From Brevibacillus porteri (lineage in GTDB: Bacteria; Bacillota; Bacilli; Brevibacillales; Brevibacillaceae): a DNA stretch of 62,951 nt. The position numbers were made by a program, and so were the translations under genes. The stretch spans positions 1 through 62,951 of the forward strand of contig NZ_PXZO01000031.1 in assembly GCF_003013475.1 (NCBI RefSeq), written 5' to 3'. Below the pieces are notes generated by a model. The model was not told where the DNA came from, did not search any database, and saw only the letters and a program-made list of their open reading frames with translations. Below are positions 9,803-17,436 of the stretch, in pieces (position 1 is the stretch's first letter; each line of letters opens with the position of its first letter).

Positions 9803-11202
9803 GCGACGATCGCATGTGGAGGGAATGGAGTCAATCAGCAAAGCAATCCGTTCGTGAAAAATATCCGTTTCATTTGGAAAAATTCGAGCAGGAAGTACTC
9901 ACAAAAATTCAGCGTGAGAAGCGTCGCCGTCGCTGGCAAGTAACCTCTTGGGCAGCTGGAGTGGCTGTTGCTGCTACTTTTTTCTTCCAGATTGCTCAGC
10001 CCTTTGGTGGAAGCTTGTGGGGACTGACTGGTGCAGAGCAAGGCCAGGAAGTATTTGAATGGATCACACCAGATGAAGGCTTCATGCATGCTTTGAAGAA
10101 CGGCTATCCGATACTGCCTGAGGTGAAATTGGAGAAGGACGGTTTTGTTTATCAGATTAGGGATGCCATGGTCGATCACAGACGGATTACGTTTACGCTG
10201 TTAATCTCTGGTGAAAAAATGGAGGAGATCGCGCGAATTCCGGACGAATCGAAAAGAAGCGACATGCTCTATGGGAGTCTTCGTGTAGATTTGGGGGAGC
10301 TGACAGAAATAGGTCATGCTCCGAAAGATTTTCAATTAATCGATGGTGTGCATTATCTTATCATCACACCGAATTACCGAATTGATGAGAAAAAAATGCG
10401 AGAGTTCATGAATCAGACCAAGCCCGTTCTGCCTGTGCAAATTGTAGATATGCGCAAGAAAGAAGCTGATGGAGTGGTAGCCGAGCTGTTGCTGCCCCTG
10501 CCAAGGTCCGTCACTGTAGCAGAAAAAGTAATCCAACCGGATGCAGGTGTAGATGCTGTGCTTGAAACAGACAGCCTGTTAACGAGTCTGAAAGTAAACC
10601 AGATCGTAGCTTCTCCGACTGTGATGGAAGCGGAGCTGGAAGCTACTTTGCAGGATGGGTTCGAGCTGCATCGCTTGGAGAATGTCAAGCTGGTAGATGG
10701 GAGTGGAAAGGAATATCCGGCAATGGATGACCGAATCAATAAGAATCTGGAACGGGTTCGAGGTGGCGATGCTACCCGGGTTCAGGGCAGCGACAAGTAT
10801 ACCATGCAGTTTTTCCCATCTCTCTTCTTTGGAGACGTACCGGAAAAACTCGAGCTTCGATTCGACGAGGTATCTGCTTTCAAGCAAATTGAGGAGCATC
10901 TCGTGCTGGATCGGAATGCCAAATATCCGCAAAGCATTCCATTTGGCAAAAAGAAAAAGCTGAACATAGAAAAGGTGTATTACGACAAAGGCAAGCTTTT
11001 CATCGTCATCCCGAACAAGAGACCGGAAGATATTAACTTGCGTGTAGATGGTCAGTACTACAAGGATTTCATTATCGCAGAGAATCTGGAGACTGTTTCG
11101 CTAACTTACAAGGTACCGAAACAGGATACGTATCAGCTGGAGATGAGCGGACTGGAGTTTGAAAGATTTCTCATTAAAGGTGTAATACCTATTACGAAAT
11201 AA
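9799..11202 (+). CDS. DUF4179 membrane protein, probable anti-sigma factor
   Basis: 467 residues. A cytoplasmic N-terminal segment of about 48 residues rich in basic and aromatic residues precedes one membrane helix (WAAGVAVAATFFFQIA, about 51-67). The remaining 400 residues are a predicted extracytoplasmic domain of DUF4179 type with beta-rich composition. Position directly after, and overlapping, an ECF sigma gene implies that it holds that sigma at the membrane and senses an envelope signal. A bidirectional terminator follows. Confidence 0.8.
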   Translation: MSDDRMWREWSQSAKQSVREKYPFHLEKFEQEVLTKIQREKRRRRWQVTSWAAGVAVAATFFFQIAQPFGGSLWGLTGAEQGQEVFEWITPDEGFMHALKNGYPILPEVKLEKDGFVYQIRDAMVDHRRITFTLLISGEKMEEIARIPDESKRSDMLYGSLRVDLGELTEIGHAPKDFQLIDGVHYLIITPNYRIDEKKMREFMNQTKPVLPVQIVDMRKKEADGVVAELLLPLPRSVTVAEKVIQPDAGVDAVLETDSLLTSLKVNQIVASPTVMEAELEATLQDGFELHRLENVKLVDGSGKEYPAMDDRINKNLERVRGGDATRVQGSDKYTMQFFPSLFFGDVPEKLELRFDEVSAFKQIEEHLVLDRNAKYPQSIPFGKKKKLNIEKVYYDKGKLFIVIPNKRPEDINLRVDGQYYKDFIIAENLETVSLTYKVPKQDTYQLEMSGLEFERFLIKGVIPITK

Positions 11203-11203
11203 G

Positions 11204-11252
11204 AAAGCCTTTGCACGAACCAGGGGGTCTGGTATTGTGCAAAGGCTTTTTA
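11204..11252. terminator. Bidirectional terminator between DUF4179 gene and feoB-C
   Basis: AAAGCCTTTGCAC / GTGCAAAGGCTTT stem with a T-run; it serves both convergent transcription units. Confidence 0.9.
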
Positions 11253-11259
11253 CTGTTTT

Positions 11260-12666
11260 TTACACCCAACCGAGTACTCTTGCCACCTGGGCAGTCAAGA
11301 ACGTTACTCCGATCGCAATGGCTAGAGGGATGAGTGCGGATAGAAGTGTCCATTTCACACTTTTCGTTTCCTTGTAAATATTGAACAAGGTAGTGCCGCA
11401 AGGGTAATGAAGCAGAGAGAACAACATCATATTGAGTGCGGTCAACCAAGTCCACCCGTGCTGCAAGAAGACATCCTTGATATTGTCGATCCCTTCCACA
11501 TCCACCATGGCACCGGAGGACATATACCCCATCAGAAGGATCGGCAGCACGATTTCATTAGCGGGCAGACCGAGAATGAAGGCCATGAGAATATAGCCAT
11601 CGAGCCCAATGATTTGCGCAAACGGATCAAAAAAGGCAGCCATGTGGGCGAGGATGCTATCCCCTCCAACATAGATATTGCCCAAAATCCAAGTGATGAC
11701 ACCCGCAGGGGCGGCTACAATGACGGCCCTTTTCAATACGCTCCACGATTTATCTTTGCTTGCGATGAGGATGGTTTTCCAAATCTGCGGTCGGCGGTAA
11801 GGGGGCAGCTCCAGCGTATAGTGTGTCGGTACCCCGCGCAAGGCTGTTTTGGATAGCGTCCAGGAAACGGTAAGAGTGATAACGATTCCAAAAAGTACCA
11901 TACCCATTACGATAAGAGCAGTAATCAGCGATTGCCATCCACTGGTCGCGCTGGTCGCCATAAATAGTGATGCCAATAAGATCAAGGTAGGCCAGCGACC
12001 ATTGCACGGGACGAAATTATTGGTCAGAATCGCCAGCATTCGCTCCCGGGGAGATTCGATAATCCGGGTGGAAAGGATGGCCGCTGCGTTACAGCCAAAC
12101 CCCATGGACATGGTCAATGCCTGTTTTCCGTGTCCGCCTGCATTTTTAAACAGACGATCCATGTTGAACGCGACACGCGGCAGATATCCGAAGTTCTCGA
12201 GCAGGGCAAAGACTGGGAAAAAGATAGCCATCGGCGGCAGCATCACGCTGACAACCCATGAGGTACCGCGAAAGAATCCGAGAACCAGAATCCCGTGCAG
12301 CCAATCAGGTGCATGTACAGCCTGAAAGCCAGCAGTTAGATAACCCTCGACAACACCGAACATGTCGGCAAGCATTGCAGATGGAACATTGGCACCTGCG
12401 ATCGTGATCCAGAATACCGCGCCTAAAATCGCCAGCATGATGGGGTAGCCCCATATTTTGGACGTTACAATATTATCCAGCTTATATGCACTAGAAAGCT
12501 TTTTCTTGTCTTCGTATGTCACAGCTTCCTTGCAAATACTGCGACTGGTGCGGTAAATGTCACTCACAATCGTGTCCCGAACTGCACTGCCTTCCACTGA
12601 GTTGCGGGCTACGGAAAGAAGTGCATCCAGAGGATCAGCCGAATTAGTGGCAAACGGTTTGCCCAT
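11260..12666 (-). CDS. feoB: FeoB C-terminal half: ferrous iron permease domain
   Basis: 468 residues. It begins inside the helical region that normally links the FeoB G domain to the membrane and contains the whole permease part: YKLDNIVTSKIWGYPIML leading into the first helix, a Gate/nucleoside-recognition domain with GFGCNAAAILSTRIIES and FVPCNGRWPTL, and a second one near the C terminus with LLHYPCGTTLF. These match the conserved cysteine-containing helices of FeoB. Its ATG has AAGGAGTG 8 bases upstream and overlaps the end of feoB-N by 23 bases in another frame, so it is an independently initiated polypeptide. Annotation pipelines often call such genes nucleoside recognition proteins. 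Confidence 0.88.
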   Translation of the reverse strand: MGKPFATNSADPLDALLSVARNSVEGSAVRDTIVSDIYRTSRSICKEAVTYEDKKKLSSAYKLDNIVTSKIWGYPIMLAILGAVFWITIAGANVPSAMLADMFGVVEGYLTAGFQAVHAPDWLHGILVLGFFRGTSWVVSVMLPPMAIFFPVFALLENFGYLPRVAFNMDRLFKNAGGHGKQALTMSMGFGCNAAAILSTRIIESPRERMLAILTNNFVPCNGRWPTLILLASLFMATSATSGWQSLITALIVMGMVLFGIVITLTVSWTLSKTALRGVPTHYTLELPPYRRPQIWKTILIASKDKSWSVLKRAVIVAAPAGVITWILGNIYVGGDSILAHMAAFFDPFAQIIGLDGYILMAFILGLPANEIVLPILLMGYMSSGAMVDVEGIDNIKDVFLQHGWTWLTALNMMLFSLLHYPCGTTLFNIYKETKSVKWTLLSALIPLAIAIGVTFLTAQVARVLGWV

Positions 12667-13375
12667 GGGTCAAGCACTCCTTCCCTGAAGAGGTAGCTGG
12701 TTCTTGCATGCGCTTCTTCAAGGTTCGCAACAAGCTTTCATCTCCATCTAACAACCGCAGAGCGATCCATCTTGTCGGAAAACGGCTACCCAAGGTTTTC
12801 TCGATGAGCGGCTCCAACTGTGCCAGCTTGGATTCAATCTGGTCACTGTAGGTTATCTGTACAGGATTGGGCACGATGGTTCCGTTCGCTACTTTCTCCA
12901 CCTGATCGAGCAAATTCTCGATCCCGATATGATTTCTGGCGGAAATGGCGATACAGGGAACGCCTAATCTTTGCGAGATTTTTTCCAGATCAATACGAAT
13001 GCCAAGCCTTTTCGCCTCATCGATCAAATTGACGCATACGACGACGCGGGGGGTCATTTCCAACACCTGCAAGGCCAAATTGAGATTCCGTTCCAATGAA
13101 GTTGCATCCAGTACCACAATGGTGACATCAGGTTGCTCGAAGATAATGTAATCCCTCGCCACTTCTTCATCCGCCGAGTTGGAATACAAGGAATACGTAC
13201 CTGGCAAATCGATGATCCGAAAAGTCGTATTTCCCCGAGAGAATTCTCCCTCAGCCATTACGACTGTCTTTCCTGCCCAGTTTCCTGTATGTTGGCGCAG
13301 TCCCGTCAATGTGTTGAATAATGTACTCTTACCGGTATTCGGATTTCCTGCCAAGGCAATCGTGTAGGAATTCAT
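12644..13375 (-). CDS. feoB: FeoB N-terminal half: small GTPase
   Basis: 243 residues. G motifs are complete: G1 GNPNTGKS (10-17), G3 DLPGTYS, G4 NLID, and G5-like SAR. Beyond the G domain lies part of the regulatory helical domain (RWIALRLLDGDESLL), after which the protein stops, whereas normal FeoB (about 650-770 residues) would continue into the membrane. GTP binding is thought to gate Fe(II) uptake. It starts by ATGA overlap with feoA and would have to act in trans on the separate permease half. Confidence 0.92.
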   Translation of the reverse strand: MNSYTIALAGNPNTGKSTLFNTLTGLRQHTGNWAGKTVVMAEGEFSRGNTTFRIIDLPGTYSLYSNSADEEVARDYIIFEQPDVTIVVLDATSLERNLNLALQVLEMTPRVVVCVNLIDEAKRLGIRIDLEKISQRLGVPCIAISARNHIGIENLLDQVEKVANGTIVPNPVQITYSDQIESKLAQLEPLIEKTLGSRFPTRWIALRLLDGDESLLRTLKKRMQEPATSSGKECLTHGQTVCH

Positions 13376-13626
13376 TTTTCGTCACTTCCCACGTACTCCC
13401 CGAATATGAGCGAGCTTTCTTCTTTGCGCAGGGCAATGATCGTGTTATTTACCCGAAAGGCAATGGGATCGCCTAGCGGACTTTTTTGCATGACTTCCAC
13501 GATGTTGCCGGGGACGAAGCCGAGATCCAGCAATCGTCTGCGCAGTATACCCTGAACGTCAATACGATCCAGACAGATGTGGCTACCCATCAAGGCATCA
13601 GACAAAGGAATGCTGATAGATGGCAT
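13372..13626 (-). CDS. feoA: FeoA ferrous iron transport accessory protein
   Basis: 84 residues of SH3-like FeoA type: LLDLGFVPGNIVEVMQKSPLGDP followed by FRVNNTIIALRKEES. The ATG at 13626 is preferred to the GTG 9 bases upstream because GGAG sits 10 bases before it. It is first in a feoA-feoB(N)-feoB(C) operon with overlapping genes. The 160 bases upstream contain several TTAAGG-like words; one is ACCTTAAACT next to a possible -35 TTGCCT, but no clear Fur box was found. Confidence 0.88.
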   Translation of the reverse strand: MPSISIPLSDALMGSHICLDRIDVQGILRRRLLDLGFVPGNIVEVMQKSPLGDPIAFRVNNTIIALRKEESSLIFGEYVGSDEK

Positions 13627-13787
13627 GATGTTCACTCTCCTTTTTCGTTAAGGACAAACTGTTGGCTTAGGGCAAAAATGAAAGTAAAAAAAAGTGCACG
13701 TAGTCGTTATCTTCATGATTTTAGTTTAAGGTAAGATTCTTTCCCAGGCAACAAAGTTTTTGCTTAAGGAAACTTTTTCGTCATAAA

Positions 13788-13834
13788 AAACTGCACCTCC
13801 AATCGTTAATGCTCTAACAATGGGGGTACAGTTT
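13788..13834. terminator. Imperfect hairpin upstream of the deiminase-like gene end
   Basis: AAACTGCACCTCCAAT pairs with the complementary stretch ending GGGGGTACAGTTT, with a few mismatches. It lies downstream of the deiminase-like gene and upstream of the feo leader; the T-run is weak. Confidence 0.45.
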
Positions 13835-13869
13835 GACCTTGATGGTCTACTATCAAGTATATCTACCCG

Positions 13870-14745
13870 CTAAATGCGTTCCACCGGGCTTGTCAGGCAA
13901 GTAGGTCCACCTGTTCCCTTATAAGAAATCTCCTCGCCCTCATAGTCGTACACAGTCGCACCTGCATCGAGAAGGCGTTGTTTGGTAATCGGGTTGCCTG
14001 CCACGACCATGCACACTCGTGGAGCGAGGGCGAGAACATTGCTGCCCAGATTATCGTACTCATCATCCGGTACTTCAATTAACTGAATGCCTCTGTCGAT
14101 GAGCAGTTGGCGGAAAAATACTGGCATCAGCTTGGAGTAGACGACTGCCAAATCATGATCGACCATGCTGATAATCGACATCAGATGCAGACATTCCGCA
14201 GGACCGCGATCATACGGGAGCTGTACCACGATGATTTCATCTGTAAAATCCTTGACCATTTCTGTAATTTGAGCAATAGCCGCTTCGTTCGTACGGAAGC
14301 CAAGGCCAATCGCGAGTGTTTTGTCATCCAGCCATACGAGATCGCCGCCATCTGACAACGCGTCGCCTGTGAGCCGCCCCAGAATTGGGATGTTGTTTTC
14401 TTCTAAAAAGGCTTTGTATACATCGGCTTCTCCCTGACGAAGCTCCTTGCCAGATTTGAGGATGATTGCCCCTTTGGAAGTAAATTTCACCGGGTCATGG
14501 GCGTAAATGGAATCCAGTCCAGTTTTATCGGATTGTGGCAAGTGCAGGACGTTTTCCACATGCTCGCGCAAAATCGATTCGAATTTGGCGTATTCATGCA
14601 GAGCGCGGTCCCAGTCAGGGCGGTCTGTATAGTTGAAGGTTTTCCACGATTGATCGAGATGTTCTTGACTGATAAATGCTTGATTGGGATGCTTGATGAT
14701 GACGGTTTTCATCTTTTTGACCATGGATTGGCTGCCTTGGAACAT
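13870..14745 (-). CDS. Arginine deiminase / dimethylargininase-fold hydrolase
   Basis: 291 residues. Guanidine-modifying family features in order: YAHDP (Asp) near residue 80, GDALSDGGDLVWLDD, ECLHLMSIISMVD containing the catalytic His, and GTGGPTCLTSP at the C terminus containing the catalytic Cys. Members hydrolyse or transfer the amidino group of arginine-like substrates (dimethylargininase, arginine deiminase, amidinotransferase). The ATG at 14745 has GGGAGGC close upstream; the frame extends 13 codons further without a better site. Divergent from an IclR gene that probably regulates it. Confidence 0.85.
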   Translation of the reverse strand: MFQGSQSMVKKMKTVIIKHPNQAFISQEHLDQSWKTFNYTDRPDWDRALHEYAKFESILREHVENVLHLPQSDKTGLDSIYAHDPVKFTSKGAIILKSGKELRQGEADVYKAFLEENNIPILGRLTGDALSDGGDLVWLDDKTLAIGLGFRTNEAAIAQITEMVKDFTDEIIVVQLPYDRGPAECLHLMSIISMVDHDLAVVYSKLMPVFFRQLLIDRGIQLIEVPDDEYDNLGSNVLALAPRVCMVVAGNPITKQRLLDAGATVYDYEGEEISYKGTGGPTCLTSPVERI

Positions 14746-14840
14746 AGTTGCCTCCCTTTTTCCACATTGCAGAATATTATTCATATTTCGAAATGTTCAC
14801 CATTAGTTTACACATTCTGATTTCTGACTGTCAATCTGTG

Positions 14841-14855
14841 ATTCCACAATGGAGT
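14841..14855. promoter_or_regulatory. Candidate IclR operator between divergent genes
   Basis: ATTCCACAATGGAGT, an imperfect palindrome with arms TCCA and TGGA, lies in the 189-base region between the deiminase-like gene and the IclR gene. Its form resembles operators of IclR proteins. Confidence 0.4.
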
Positions 14856-14934
14856 TTTTTTGCGATTCACAAAATTAAAGCAAATGGTTTAACATAGTTT
14901 CATATGAGAAGATAGAAAAAAAGGGGGGATGACC

Positions 14935-15678
14935 GTGATTCAATCGTTTGATCGAGCGATGGCAATTGCAACGGCACTTTCGTCGGATGAACATAGAAAA
15001 TGGTGGACGATCAATGATTTAGCGAAAGAATGCCAGCTCCCGGTCAGCACCATTTATCGACTGTTGTACACGTTGATGAAGCATGGACTGGTAGAGCAGG
15101 ATGCTGCGACCAAGCAATATACGTTGGGGATTAAATGGATGGAGTTCGGCTTGCGCGTGCTCGATCGGATCGATTATCGGAAGGTGATCAAGCCGATGAT
15201 CGAGGAGCTTGCCAGAGAAGTGAACGAAAGTGTTTATTTCAGTCAGCCTAGCGGACTCGAATCGATTGTCGTCGAACGCGTAGACAGTCAGCACAATATC
15301 CGCATCTACGACCAGTTGGGCTTGCGGATTCCGATGCATATCGGTGCGGCCAATAAAGTCGTGCTGGCCCATATGCCTGTGGAAGAAGCACGACAAACCG
15401 TAGTGCAGCTGGTGGATGAAGAGCAGGTGCCTGCTTTTATGGAGAAGCTCCAGGAAATCAGAGCAGCTGGTCATGCGGTCAGCTTTGCGGAGCGGACGGA
15501 AAATACGGCGTCCGTCGCAGCACCGGTGATTGATTACAACCAAAAGGTAATCGGGGCGTTAAGCATTGGAATTGTTACGTATGATTTGAGGGAGGAACGA
15601 TTGCAGTATTTGATTGAACGGGTAAAGGATGTCGCTCACAAAACCTCGCAACGGCTAGGCGGCCTGTCAAAGGCTTGA
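14935..15678 (+). CDS. IclR family transcriptional regulator
   Basis: 247 residues. N-terminal winged helix (residues 1-65: FDRAMAIATALSSDE, TINDLAKECQLPVSTIYRLLYTL) and a C-terminal effector-binding domain with GAANKVVLAHMP and SVAAPVIDYNQKVIGALSI, both typical of IclR. The GTG at 14935 is chosen because a G-rich Shine-Dalgarno lies 6 bases upstream, whereas the ATG at 14929 abuts it. The divergent deiminase-like gene is the probable target; the effector is unknown. Confidence 0.92.
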   Translation: MIQSFDRAMAIATALSSDEHRKWWTINDLAKECQLPVSTIYRLLYTLMKHGLVEQDAATKQYTLGIKWMEFGLRVLDRIDYRKVIKPMIEELAREVNESVYFSQPSGLESIVVERVDSQHNIRIYDQLGLRIPMHIGAANKVVLAHMPVEEARQTVVQLVDEEQVPAFMEKLQEIRAAGHAVSFAERTENTASVAAPVIDYNQKVIGALSIGIVTYDLREERLQYLIERVKDVAHKTSQRLGGLSKA

Positions 15679-15691
15679 CTGGCCTTTTTTT
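15661..15691 (+). terminator. Intrinsic terminator after the IclR gene
   Basis: GGCCTGTCAA pairs with TTGACTGGCC and is followed by TTTTTTT; it begins inside the last codons of the gene. Confidence 0.85.
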
Positions 15692-15833
15692 ATGTTCTTT
15701 TCTCCTTGTGCATTTTGTTAATAACACTAAATAAAATAAAAAACAAAACAATAAAAATAAAAATGATATTAACAACGTTTATACATATATTGTAAAAGTG
15801 TATTTGTATCAAATTTGGGGAGGTTTTTACATC

Positions 15834-16190
15834 GTGGGGTTTTCAATTGAACGGGTAAGAGAAAGTGTATCTCGAGTTAAAGAGAGAGCAGAACGAACAG
15901 TTAGGGAAGCGACGGAGAAAGTAAAGGAGAAGGCAATCGAAAAAGGGAAAGAGATTTTCCCAAACGATCCAAAAGCTGTTGGTAAAATAGTTGCCGAAAA
16001 AACTGCGACAGGTATGGCCATGGGTGCTGCATTTGGCGTAACAGTCGGGGGAATGGGACAGGCAAAGGACGCTAAGTATAAAGGAACCGCAGGTGCTGTG
16101 ATTGGTGGACATTTGGGCGCTATTAGAGGATCAATAGAAGGAAATGTGCGACACGAAATTGGAAAAGCACTGTGGGGTAAAGGTGACTAA
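15834..16190 (+). CDS. Unknown small protein with charged helix and glycine-rich membrane-like segment
   Basis: 118 residues from GTG 15834, with GGGGAGG 10 bases upstream. Residues 1-50 form a highly charged heptad-like helix (RVRESVSRVKERAERTVRE). Residues 60-105 are glycine and alanine rich with G-x3-G spacing (GMAMGAAFGVTVGGMG and GTAGAVIGGHLGAIRG), like glycine-zipper segments. I do not recognise a family. It heads a three-gene cluster of small genes with higher AT content than its surroundings. A pore-forming or membrane-inserting role is conceivable but not shown. Confidence 0.6.
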   Translation: MGFSIERVRESVSRVKERAERTVREATEKVKEKAIEKGKEIFPNDPKAVGKIVAEKTATGMAMGAAFGVTVGGMGQAKDAKYKGTAGAVIGGHLGAIRGSIEGNVRHEIGKALWGKGD

Positions 16191-16222
16191 TATCCAAGAG
16201 AAGCAAGAAGGTAAGAAGTTAT

Positions 16223-16660
16223 ATGATAAAATCAATTGTGGTTTGTGAGGATACAACAAATAGTTACGAGCCCATTAATGCACAACGCCGCTATTTTCCA
16301 GGGGTTCATGGCACTGTCCAAATTTTAGTTCGACTCTCTAAAATCGAACAAGATTCCAATGTTACTTTTCAGTGGTATATATCAGGAGAGCCTGAGACAC
16401 CGCTTGCAACATACGTGGTACCGATGTTACGAAATAATAATGCTGACAGATTTGCAGTTGGAGTATTAGATTTAGAGGCTTTACTAGTGTTGAACTCATT
16501 TGATATTTATCAAAAATGGTTTGTTATAGTGAGTTATGGGGGTGAAACTTATCGTGAAGATTTCGAGTTGAGGAAATTTAATAACTATCTATCAAATGGA
16601 TCGTATCCTGCTACCCAAAGAAATACAGTGAGTGCAACAAGGATTAACTGGAGGGGCTAG
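16223..16660 (+). CDS. Hypothetical protein, beta-rich
   Basis: 145 residues, family not recognised. Composition and alternating hydrophobics (TVQILVRLSKIEQ, VTFQWYISGE, KWFVIVSYGGETY) suggest a beta-sandwich domain; no signal peptide, Cys pair or catalytic motif is visible. It starts 33 bases after the first small gene with AAGAAGG as a modest ribosome site, and is followed 4 bases later by a small membrane-protein gene. Codon use is AT-rich, suggesting an acquired cassette. Confidence 0.6.
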   Translation: MIKSIVVCEDTTNSYEPINAQRRYFPGVHGTVQILVRLSKIEQDSNVTFQWYISGEPETPLATYVVPMLRNNNADRFAVGVLDLEALLVLNSFDIYQKWFVIVSYGGETYREDFELRKFNNYLSNGSYPATQRNTVSATRINWRG

Positions 16661-16664
16661 AAAA

Positions 16665-16856
16665 ATGGCTTTGATTATTGCAACAGAGCTAATCAGAATC
16701 TTTCTTGCTTATGTAGGCGGTTATATAATTCTACTAGGATTGCAGACTTCCTATAAATGGGCAAATGGCAGAGAAGCCAAGCTTAGCTTTTCTCAAAAAA
16801 TGATGGTTCTCACAATAGGTGTAGCCATAGATATCATTTTCCGATATGTTTTTTAA
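16665..16856 (+). CDS. Small two-helix membrane protein
   Basis: 63 residues from the ATG at 16665, with GGAGGG 8 bases upstream. Helix 1 (IRIFLAYVGGYIILLGLQTSY) and helix 2 (MMVLTIGVAIDIIFRYVF) are separated by a short charged loop. No family recognised. As last gene of a three-gene set ending in a terminator, it could be a membrane partner or immunity-like protein for the first gene product; this is conjecture from position. Confidence 0.55.
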   Translation: MALIIATELIRIFLAYVGGYIILLGLQTSYKWANGREAKLSFSQKMMVLTIGVAIDIIFRYVF

Positions 16857-16861
16857 TCATC

Positions 16862-16906
16862 AAAAAACTCGATCTTCCCAATAGTCCGGGGAAATCGAGT
16901 TTTTCT
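16862..16906. terminator. Terminator closing the small-gene cluster
   Basis: AAAAACTCGAT / ATCGAGTTTTT stem. Confidence 0.85.
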
Positions 16907-16957
16907 TGTTTCCGGGCCAAACACTAGGACCGACCTTTATCCAATAGCTTAAAATCC

Positions 16958-17284
16958 TTACTGATACAAGCCTGTTTTAGCCTTTTTGTCTTCATCAAGT
17001 ATTTCATACTGTAGATACTTCAAAAGGCGAACAAGCCAAATCGGAGTGATCGTTCGATTTTCCCTTTTCAATCCGTTCCATTTGAAATACCAATACACGC
17101 TCCCTTGCAGGAAAAGAAATACCAAAAGAAAAAACGAAGCCCAGAAAGAATAGAGGGAAAATAATCTCTATTTCGTGTACAAAAAATCAATAGGGAAGCT
17201 GAGAAGCAGAAAAAACCAATTACGCCATAGGCTTCGCCAGTTTATAAAAAAGAAAACCTTGCCTCTACATATTTTTTCGTATGT
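16958..17284 (-). pseudogene. Decayed gene for a small membrane protein
   Basis: Reading the minus strand from 17284, one frame gives about 108 codons with a single internal TAG at 17170-17168 and a natural TAA at 16960-16958. Upstream part: INWRSLWRNWFFLLLSFPID; downstream part: hydrophobic FFLLVFLFLQGSVYWYFKW, then WLVRLLKYLQYEILDEDKKA. The uneven hydrophobic and charged blocks look like a real protein with two membrane helices. There is no good start codon or ribosome site and the frame is broken once, so I call it a remnant. The rest of the 16907-17436 interval holds only the ECF-type promoter of the next gene. Confidence 0.45.
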
Positions 17285-17363
17285 TCACCTTATGTAGAAA
17301 AGTTACATTTTGACAACTTGCAGAGAAAAAATCCATTTGTTTCTACAGAAATTTTGATTTCCT

Positions 17364-17389
17364 TGTAACATTTCCCTTCTGCTTTCGAC
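17364..17389 (+). promoter_or_regulatory. ECF sigma (SigX-like) promoter
   Basis: TGTAAC at 17364-17369, 16-base spacer, CGAC at 17386-17389. B. subtilis SigX promoters have TGTAAC and CGAC with about 17 bases between. It precedes the operon that encodes an ECF sigma factor, so autoregulation is likely. Confidence 0.65.
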
Positions 17390-17436
17390 TATTGGGCTAG
17401 GAACATAAAAAAGTGAAAGCCAGGAGGAAATTCAAA

